Origin: Oscillospiraceae bacterium
Lineage (GTDB): Bacteria > Bacillota > Clostridia > Oscillospirales > UBA929
NCBI GenBank assembly: GCA_031255175.1
Contig: JAIRTA010000029.1
Location: 1-43,545, forward strand
Reading direction: 5' to 3'
DNA: 43,545 nt
The translations under genes were made by a program, and so were the position numbers. The notes below the pieces were generated by a model, which saw nothing but the letters and a program-made list of their open reading frames with translations, did not search any database and was not told the DNA's origin. Below, one piece after another: positions 38,121-43,545 of the stretch (its first letter is position 1; every line of letters begins with the position of its first letter).

Positions 38121-38642
38121 ATGGTATTTTGTGGAAATTGTGGGGCACAGGTGCCGGCGGGCCTGAAATTCTGCCCGTCCTGCGGAAAAGCGGCGGTGGC
38201 GGCCCCGCCGCCGCAGATGCAGCAACAGATGCCGCCGCAGCAGGCGTATCGGCCCCCCGTCGTGCCCGGTGCGCCTCAACAGGCCGACATCCGGGACGCG
38301 CAAGACAACAAGGGCATGGCGATCGTCGCCTATCTTCTGTTCTTCATCCCGCTCCTGACCGGCGCGCACAAAAATTCGCCCTTTGTGAAGCATCACACCA
38401 ATCAGGGGACGGTGCTGTTCATTCTCTGCGCCGCGTGGAGCGTGGTCAACTGGATTTTGACCGCGCTCTTCACGGCCCTCCTGTTTCGCGCGGCCACATG
38501 GGGCCTGTGGGGCGCCATCAGCATCATCTTGGGCCTGTTTTGGCTGATCCCGGCCGTTCTCTGCGTCGTGGGCATCATCAACGCCGCAAACGGCAGGATG
38601 AAGCCCCTGCCGGTCATCGGCGGGATCAAGATCATCAAGTGA
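38121..38642 (+). CDS. Zinc-ribbon membrane protein, DUF4870-like
   Basis: Protein of 173 aa. N-terminal zinc ribbon CGNCGAQVPAGLKFCPSCG, a glutamine/proline-rich linker, then a three-helix membrane domain of the DUF4870 type: KGMAIVAYLLFFIPLLTG, FVKHHTNQGTVLFILCAAW and LGLFWLIPAVLCVVGIINA. Such small Tic20-like domains are widespread, with unknown function. It is 12 nt upstream of a lipoprotein gene. Confidence 0.82.
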   Translation: MVFCGNCGAQVPAGLKFCPSCGKAAVAAPPPQMQQQMPPQQAYRPPVVPGAPQQADIRDAQDNKGMAIVAYLLFFIPLLTGAHKNSPFVKHHTNQGTVLFILCAAWSVVNWILTALFTALLFRAATWGLWGAISIILGLFWLIPAVLCVVGIINAANGRMKPLPVIGGIKIIK

Positions 38643-38654
38643 GGGGTGACGGGC

Positions 38655-39683
38655 ATGAGGAAGATACTGGCCGGGCTGCTGGCGGCGGCGCTGGTATTGT
38701 CGCTGACGGCCTGCAACGGCATCAAGGGCGCGGTGCAGGAGAAAACGCGGGAACTGCTGGGCGGCGCGGCCGGACAACCGGCGCCCGCGGACGGGACAAA
38801 AGCGGGCGGTTCCCCCGGCGGGAGCGGCGCCGCGCCCGCCGGCGGGAAGCGCCCCATCGCCAACGCCGCCAATCCCGGCGGATATTGGGATAGGCTGGAG
38901 GCGGAATGGGGCAACGCCCCCGAGGAGGGCTATGTCTGGACAATCACCATAGACAGCGCCGAAACGCTGGACATCATGGGCCTGGGCAGCGTCACCTACA
39001 ACCTCGATCTCTCCTGCTCCCATGTGGGCAAGACCATGCGCGGCGTCTACAGGGGCGAGATGGCGATGGATTACGCTGCCGACCTCTCCGGCATGGTGGA
39101 GCTTTTGACCCTGACGGGCGGCTCAATCGACTACGACGCCGATGGTTGGTTCAAAAACGGCAATTTTATCATGGAACTGGACGGTTACGACGACTATGCC
39201 TCGGAGGCGTTTGTCGAGTCCTTTCAGCAGACGAACGACATGAGCGCCGAGGAACAGGCCATCGCGGACGCCTACCTGGGGCAGTTTCTGTCCGATATGG
39301 GCACGCCGGAAAAGGATTTTGAACAAGCGGACACCCCCGCCGGGCAATGGTTTGACTGGGAGTTTCACATGACCGAGGGCGACATGAGCGGTTACATCAA
39401 CATGACCGGCATCGCCTACGGGACGACCGGCGGCTCCGGCTCGGTCGACGCGGGCGGCACCTACATGGAGGGCTACGCCACGGCATCCGCCCCCCTGGTC
39501 GGCACTTTTTCCGAGCGTTACAGCGACACGATTGACAAGCCGTTTCCCTATCTCATCAATGTCTACGACAACGACCAGGTCGTGTTTGTGCTGCACTCAG
39601 CCAACGGCGGGCCGGTGCAGGTTCGCTTCTACGGCACAATCGATAAGATCCCCGTGGAAGAAACCACGCTGTTGAGGCCGTAA
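38655..39683 (+). CDS. Lipoprotein of unknown function (1)
   Basis: Exported lipoprotein of 342 aa; the lipobox LTAC puts the modified cysteine at residue 20. A glycine/alanine/proline-rich spacer (residues 40-75) leads to an acidic beta-rich domain with GYVWTITIDSAETLDIMGLG, GGSIDYDADGWFKNGNFIME and GYINMTGIAYGTTGGSGSVD. ATG at 38655 is preferred over a GTG nine nt earlier. I do not recognise a family. Its place between the zinc-ribbon membrane proteins and the PH-domain protein suggests an envelope role for the cluster. Confidence 0.78.
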   Translation: MRKILAGLLAAALVLSLTACNGIKGAVQEKTRELLGGAAGQPAPADGTKAGGSPGGSGAAPAGGKRPIANAANPGGYWDRLEAEWGNAPEEGYVWTITIDSAETLDIMGLGSVTYNLDLSCSHVGKTMRGVYRGEMAMDYAADLSGMVELLTLTGGSIDYDADGWFKNGNFIMELDGYDDYASEAFVESFQQTNDMSAEEQAIADAYLGQFLSDMGTPEKDFEQADTPAGQWFDWEFHMTEGDMSGYINMTGIAYGTTGGSGSVDAGGTYMEGYATASAPLVGTFSERYSDTIDKPFPYLINVYDNDQVVFVLHSANGGPVQVRFYGTIDKIPVEETTLLRP

Positions 39684-39710
39684 TCACGGCGATGAAAACG
39701 GGAGGATGAC

Positions 39711-40130
39711 ATGGCAAAAATTGTAGTGGAAGATGAAGAAATCCTTTGGAAAGACCGCAAGCGGCATTGGGGGCTGCCCGTCAGCTTTACCCGCTATGAG
39801 GTGAGCGGTGGCCGGTTTGTCGTCCGCAAAGGGTTTTTCCGCACCGAGGTCAACGAATTGCTGCTCTACCGCATTTTGGACTTGAAACTGGTGCGTTCGC
39901 TGGGGCAAAAGCTGTTTCGCGTGGGCACGCTCACACTGTACAGCGCGGACAAAACGGATAACGTGCTCGAGGTTAAAAATATCAAGCGGCCGGACACGGT
40001 GCGCCGTTTTCTCAGCAAGCAGATTGAACGGGAACGGGCGGCCCGAGGCATCGCGGGGCGCGAACTGTACGGCGCGGCCCGTGGTCCGGACGGTTTGCCG
40101 GATTTGGACGGCGACGGGCTGCCGGGCTGA
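39711..40130 (+). CDS. Bacterial PH-domain protein (YdbS/bPH2-like)
   Basis: Cytoplasmic or peripheral protein of 139 aa. The bPH2 pattern is clear: PVSFTRYEVSGGRFVVRKGF, then FRTEVNELLLYRILDLKLVR and FRVGTLTLYSADKTDNVLEV, closed by a basic helix (RRFLSKQIERERAARG). The C-terminal 30 residues are low-complexity. YdbS-type proteins normally have membrane helices before the domain; here they are missing. GGGAGGATGAC precedes the ATG. Confidence 0.8.
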   Translation: MAKIVVEDEEILWKDRKRHWGLPVSFTRYEVSGGRFVVRKGFFRTEVNELLLYRILDLKLVRSLGQKLFRVGTLTLYSADKTDNVLEVKNIKRPDTVRRFLSKQIERERAARGIAGRELYGAARGPDGLPDLDGDGLPG

Positions 40131-40157
40131 AAATCAAACATACTGGAGGGAACCTCA

Positions 40158-41369
40158 ATGAAAAAAATCATCGGCCTCGCGCTGGCTTTGACCTTGGCGC
40201 TCTCGCTCACCGCCTGTTTGGGCCGCGGCCGCGTGCTGCCCGCGCTGAACGCGCTGAACGGCGAAGGCGAAGGCGAGGCGGCCGCGCAGGCGAACGCCGG
40301 GAGCGGCGCCCAGCCCGCGCAGGCCGGCAGTGTTTCGGGCAAGGATATGGAACAGGCCATCGCGCAAGCTCTCTCGGCCATCGGCGGCCCGTCGCGCATC
40401 ACGCTCTGCGGCGGCGGAAGCATCAAGTTTGAGCCCGCGAATGAGTGGGTTGGCATGTGGGGCGACAGTTGGGAGATAAGCGACCCCGACATGAGCCACG
40501 CGGATCTGCTGGAATCCATCGACAGCCAGCTCACCACCGCGGGCTTCACCAAAGGCGGCGGGCTTCTGGGCTGGCAGTGGACCGTCCACGCCGGCGTCCA
40601 AAATATCGGCCTCATCCTCGGCAACGAGGAGGGCGACACGATCACGCTCTACATGACGCATTTCCCAAACTGTTACTCCGCGGCGTACATCGCCGAACAG
40701 GAGGCGGTCATGCCAAAAATGATCCCCGCCGCGTGGGCTATGGAAGTTTTGCCCGAAAACTTTCTCATCAAGTGGGAGACCAAGGGCGGCTGGCTGTATA
40801 CGCTGGCGCGCAAGGACGGCAGTTGGCTTTACGCCTCGGACGGAAGCCAATCGGACTCAGATTGGGCGTCCGACTACGCGACGTATTACGCCGCCGTTTT
40901 GCAGCCCGACGGCAGCTACCAAAATTACGAGTACACCGACGAAAACATGACGCCCCGCGAAAGGGACTGGTTCACATCGTCGAATGAGACGGTTGACGAC
41001 GCGCTGCTGAACATTCTCGACTACGAATATGAAAGCGGCATGAGCGACAGCGGGAATCTGTCCATGTGGGTGCAGATGTGCAAAGACTACGCGGACGGCA
41101 CAAGCTCGGCGCAAATGCGTTTCAGCATCACCGGAAGTATGGTGGTTCTGCGGACGGAGGAGATAGCCGGCGTGGTCTGCGACGTTGTGGGCAACGAAGG
41201 CGGCGGGATGTTCGGAACGGAACAGGAATGGGCTTACGACCCCACAACAGGGCTGTTGTTCCGCTACAGCAAGGACGACGACTATGACAGCGAAACGCCG
41301 CTGGATGATTTTTTCAAAGTTGTGGAATACACCGACAGCCCGGCGACGCTGGGGAATTATCCGGGTTAA
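40158..41369 (+). CDS. Lipoprotein of unknown function (2)
   Basis: Exported lipoprotein of 403 aa; lipobox LTAC with cysteine 20. A small-residue spacer precedes a mixed alpha/beta domain with PSRITLCGGGSIKFEPANEW, GWQWTVHAGVQNIGLILGNE, FLIKWETKGGWLYTLARKDG and VVCDVVGNEGGGMFGTEQEW. TGGAGGG lies ahead of the ATG. No family recognised; not obviously related to the first lipoprotein. Last gene of the operon before the nested terminator-like structure. Confidence 0.78.
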   Translation: MKKIIGLALALTLALSLTACLGRGRVLPALNALNGEGEGEAAAQANAGSGAQPAQAGSVSGKDMEQAIAQALSAIGGPSRITLCGGGSIKFEPANEWVGMWGDSWEISDPDMSHADLLESIDSQLTTAGFTKGGGLLGWQWTVHAGVQNIGLILGNEEGDTITLYMTHFPNCYSAAYIAEQEAVMPKMIPAAWAMEVLPENFLIKWETKGGWLYTLARKDGSWLYASDGSQSDSDWASDYATYYAAVLQPDGSYQNYEYTDENMTPRERDWFTSSNETVDDALLNILDYEYESGMSDSGNLSMWVQMCKDYADGTSSAQMRFSITGSMVVLRTEEIAGVVCDVVGNEGGGMFGTEQEWAYDPTTGLLFRYSKDDDYDSETPLDDFFKVVEYTDSPATLGNYPG

Positions 41370-41389
41370 GACGCCAATATGTCACCTCT

Positions 41390-41482
41390 GCGCAACTCTT
41401 TCGGCGGATCCTCCTCAACCGGTTTGCCCGTCGGCGGCCCTTTGAGGACATCACATTTCGCCCGAAAGAGTTGCGCTTTTTT
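41390..41482 (+). terminator. Long nested hairpin ending in T6
   Basis: Outer arms GCGCAACTCTTTCGG (41390-41404) and CCGAAAGAGTTGCGC (41462-41476) pair perfectly and are followed by TTTTTT. The 57-nt interior contains a second stem, TCCTCAA (41412-41418) with TTGAGGA (41442-41448). It is either an elaborate terminator or a small structured RNA. The rest of 41370-41679 holds the promoter of the TIR-like gene and nothing else recognised. Confidence 0.75.
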
Positions 41483-41623
41483 CGCCTTTTCCCCCGCCGG
41501 GCGTTCTTTGCGCATCGGCGCGGCGAAACCCTTCGCCCGCACGGCCCGCGCCCGGCGGTTCGCCGAAAACAATTTTTAGAATGAAACACGCAAAAACACC
41601 CTGAAACGGGTCGAAAAACGGGG

Positions 41624-41652
41624 TTGTGTTTTCTATGTGAATCTGCTACACT
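41624..41652 (+). promoter_or_regulatory. Promoter of the TIR-like/Nudix module
   Basis: -35 TTGTGT (41624-41629), 17-bp spacer, -10 TACACT (41647-41652), 27 nt before the ATG. The module is therefore transcribed separately from the zinc-ribbon operon. Confidence 0.65.
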
Positions 41653-41679
41653 AAGACAAAGCAAGCAATCCGAAGAGAA

Positions 41680-42780
41680 ATGGGGGCGCCTGGTGTGGAC
41701 GGAAGCGTGAGGGTGTTCATCGCGTCATCTGTCGAAGGGCTTGATGTCGCCTACGCGATACAGGGGCTTTTGGAGTACGCCGCGGACTGTACCGTGTGGG
41801 ACCAAGGCGTCTTTGAGCCCGGGTCTTATACGTTGATCGACCTCGCCGCCGCCGCCGCGGAGTCCGACTACGGCATTTTTGTCTTCACGCCGGACGACGT
41901 GCTGAAGCTGCGCGATGAGACATACAAAACGACGAGAGACAACGTGATCTTGGAGCTGGGTTTCTTCATAGGCGCGCTGGGCCGGGAGCGCTGTTTTGTC
42001 GTCACCCCGCGCGGGGGCGAAGACATTCATATGCCCACAGATTTGGCGGGGCTGAATCCGCTCAAATTCAACGCGAAAAGAAGCGACGGAAATCTGCGGG
42101 CCGCGCTGGGGCCGTGCGCCAATCAGATCAAGAGCGCCATGCGAAAGCACGGGCCCCACAGGGAACAAATCCCGGCCGACCTTGTCTCTCAGATCAGAGA
42201 CGTCGGCTTGAGCGCCTTCTATGCCTCGCGTGACAGCTACGCAAAATACCGGACGGATACGGCGTCTATAGACAAATACATCGGCACGGCCAAACAGACA
42301 TTGAAGATGGTGGGCGTCTCTCTGACGACGGCCATCCAATTTGACAACGTATCGCACATCTTAAAATCGCGCCTGGAAACGCAGCCGGATTTTCAAGTTG
42401 TCATATCGCTCCTAAACCCGTACCGGGACGCGCTGTATCAGTCTCTGGCGCCGTTTTTTGATATGGATTGCGAGGCGTTGAAAAACAAAACAAAAGAGTC
42501 GCTAAAAAAGCTGTTCGACCTGAAAAACAGTCTCCCCAAAGACATCAAAGACAGGTTTGAGATCACACTGCACAACGCCATCCCCTTTGGCAGCGCGATC
42601 ATGCTCGACGAGGAGATGATCGGCGGCAAAATACAGATCGAAGTCAAACCGTACCGAGAGGGTTGGAGAAAAAGTTTCGCCTATGAGATCGTGAACGACG
42701 GCGGGGCGTTTTTTGAGACGGTCAAGACAAGTTACACCCATTTGATTAAAGACGGTCTCCGTTACGACGGCACACTTTGA
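41680..42780 (+). CDS. TIR-like nucleotide-binding protein (CAP12/PF10137 type) with C-terminal domain
   Basis: Protein of 366 aa. Residues 10-150 match the predicted nucleotide-binding TIR-like family: VRVFIASSVEGLDVAYAIQ, CTVWDQGVFEPGSYTLIDLA, YGIFVFTPDDVLKLRD, TRDNVILELGFFIGALGRER and MPTDLAGLNPLKFNAKR. Some members degrade NAD+ when triggered by cyclic nucleotides in CBASS. Residues 165-366 form a second domain that I do not recognise (SAFYASRDSYAKYRTDTASI; LHNAIPFGSAIMLDEEMIGG); it may be the sensor. No cyclase is present nearby. ATG at 41680 has a weak site; GTG at 41695 with GGGGG upstream is an alternative. A Nudix gene follows 24 nt downstream. Confidence 0.82.
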   Translation: MGAPGVDGSVRVFIASSVEGLDVAYAIQGLLEYAADCTVWDQGVFEPGSYTLIDLAAAAAESDYGIFVFTPDDVLKLRDETYKTTRDNVILELGFFIGALGRERCFVVTPRGGEDIHMPTDLAGLNPLKFNAKRSDGNLRAALGPCANQIKSAMRKHGPHREQIPADLVSQIRDVGLSAFYASRDSYAKYRTDTASIDKYIGTAKQTLKMVGVSLTTAIQFDNVSHILKSRLETQPDFQVVISLLNPYRDALYQSLAPFFDMDCEALKNKTKESLKKLFDLKNSLPKDIKDRFEITLHNAIPFGSAIMLDEEMIGGKIQIEVKPYREGWRKSFAYEIVNDGGAFFETVKTSYTHLIKDGLRYDGTL

Positions 42781-42804
42781 CTCCACGGCTGAGGGGGCCC
42801 GATT

Positions 42805-43326
42805 ATGGCGGTTCACAGCGCGGGCGTCATGCTTTATCGCTTCAACGCCGGCATTTTAGAGGTATTGTTGGTGCATCCCGGCGGGCCGTTTTGGGCGCGC
42901 AAAGACGACGGGGCCTGGTCGATCCCGAAGGGGTTGGTCGAGGGTTCGGAAGACGTCTTAAGCGCGGCCAAGCGCGAATTTACGGAAGAAACGGGTTTTG
43001 CCATCGACGGAGATTTTCTCGACTTGGGTTCTCTGACGCAGCCGAGCAAAAAGATCGTCACGGCGTTTGCTTTGCACCGTGACGTGGACGCCGCGCAAGC
43101 GGTGAGCAACACATTTACACTCGAATGGCCGCCCAAGTCGGGGCGGATTGTCTCCTGCCCGGAAATCGACAGGGCGGAATGGTTCCCTCTCCCGAAGGCC
43201 CGGGAGAAAATCGCGAAGGGACAACGCGAATTCATCTCGAGACTGGCGGCGCTGCTGCACATTTCAGATAAGGAAGAAATTGTAAATTATAGCGCGGAGA
43301 ACGCCCAGCTCTCCCTGTTTGACTGA
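42805..43326 (+). CDS. Nudix hydrolase with C-terminal clamp-binding motif
   Basis: Nucleoside-diphosphate-X hydrolase of 173 aa. The Nudix box is complete: GLVEGSEDVLSAAKREFTEE followed by TG, matching Gx5Ex7REUxEExGU. Preceding LLVHPGGPFWARKDDGAWSI is typical of MutT/Ap4A-type relatives. The last six residues, QLSLFD, match the bacterial beta-clamp-binding consensus QLxLF, a motif also present in DinB of this window. It lies 24 nt after the TIR-like gene. Substrate not predictable: oxidised dNTPs, dinucleoside polyphosphates or ADP-ribose are all possible. Confidence 0.88.
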   Translation: MAVHSAGVMLYRFNAGILEVLLVHPGGPFWARKDDGAWSIPKGLVEGSEDVLSAAKREFTEETGFAIDGDFLDLGSLTQPSKKIVTAFALHRDVDAAQAVSNTFTLEWPPKSGRIVSCPEIDRAEWFPLPKAREKIAKGQREFISRLAALLHISDKEEIVNYSAENAQLSLFD

Positions 43327-43398
43327 CCGAAGCGCGCCGGGCGGGCGCGGCCCCCGACGCTCATCCGCGCAGATCCCATCCTCTCAGCGCTCATCCAC

Positions 43399-43545
43399 TC
43401 AAAGCTCGTCCAGCGAGAGGCTGAAGGAGGGGGCGCAGTGGGTGAGGAACCAGTCCACCTCCGGGCGGCGCATCGCCCGTAATTTGTCCAGGGACTGCCG
43501 GGCGGCCTGGGCGAACTCGTCGTTGCCGGCGCGCATCTCCTCCAG
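43399..43545 (-). CDS. Unidentified gene, C-terminal 48 residues only
   Basis: A minus-strand frame enters from the right edge and stops at 43399. It reads LEEMRAGNDEFAQAARQSLD then KLRAMRRPEVDWFLTHCAPS and ends FSLSLDEL. The amphipathic composition and clean end look like real coding sequence. Too little is present to name a family. It converges on the Nudix gene with 72 nt between the stops. Confidence 0.55.
   Translation of the reverse strand: MEEMRAGNDEFAQAARQSLDKLRAMRRPEVDWFLTHCAPSFSLSLDEL

Overview
The window looks like chromosome from an anaerobic, flagellated, high-GC Gram-positive bacterium of the Clostridia type. The evidence is a Rex redox repressor, sporulation-type D,D-carboxypeptidase, SLH-anchored surface enzyme, dockerin and cohesin-like modules, rhodanese-less ThiI, and strong AGGAGG ribosome sites with frequent GTG/TTG starts. 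The species cannot be named from the sequence. No rRNA, tRNA, CRISPR array or insertion sequence was seen.

Layout. 1-3.9 kb (minus): an isocitrate/isopropylmalate dehydrogenase, rex and a divergent gyrB/parE-type topoisomerase subunit form one tight operon. 4.3-7.3 kb: a Phd-type antitoxin with a truncated PIN toxin, a membrane-anchored cohesin-like protein, and a secreted beta-helix protein ending in a dockerin. 7.5-11.4 kb (plus): a DacF-like carboxypeptidase, then fliD-fliS-fliT-like flagellar genes with a candidate sigma-D promoter. 11.6-14.0 kb: rpiB, a rhomboid-like pseudoprotease with a zinc ribbon, and a HipA-like kinase. 14.1-16.5 kb (minus): an SLH-anchored amidohydrolase. 16.7-20.3 kb (minus): thiI-cinA-hydrolase-thioesterase operon, followed by acpP (plus) and rsmI (minus). 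21.8-23.2 kb: a YhhQ-type queuosine-precursor transporter coupled to a radical SAM protein, probably a queuine salvage pair.

23.3-25.4 kb is visibly AT-rich against its GC-rich flanks. It holds an XRE regulator, an AAA/ABC-type ATPase and a DUF4276 (TOPRIM-like) protein, the architecture of AbiL/PARIS-like anti-phage systems. It is followed by dinB, then a minus-strand operon of nitroreductase, patatin, a second HipA-like kinase and a NIF3/YqfO-like domain. 30.4-34.0 kb encodes an orphan sugar-type binding lipoprotein, a membrane-bound LuxR-type regulator and an XRE regulator.

34.4-41.4 kb is an unusual plus-strand run of overlapping small genes. It contains a 55-aa helical protein, four cysteine-rich zinc-ribbon proteins, remnants of an SLH surface protein, two membrane proteins with N-terminal zinc ribbons, two lipoproteins and a bacterial PH-domain protein. 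I do not recognise it as a described system; it is the best candidate in the window for something new. It ends at a long nested terminator-like structure. A separate promoter then drives a TIR-like (CAP12/PF10137-type) nucleotide-binding protein with a C-terminal partner domain, plus a Nudix hydrolase whose last residues form a beta-clamp-binding motif. This is a plausible NAD/nucleotide-based defence module. The window ends inside a minus-strand gene.
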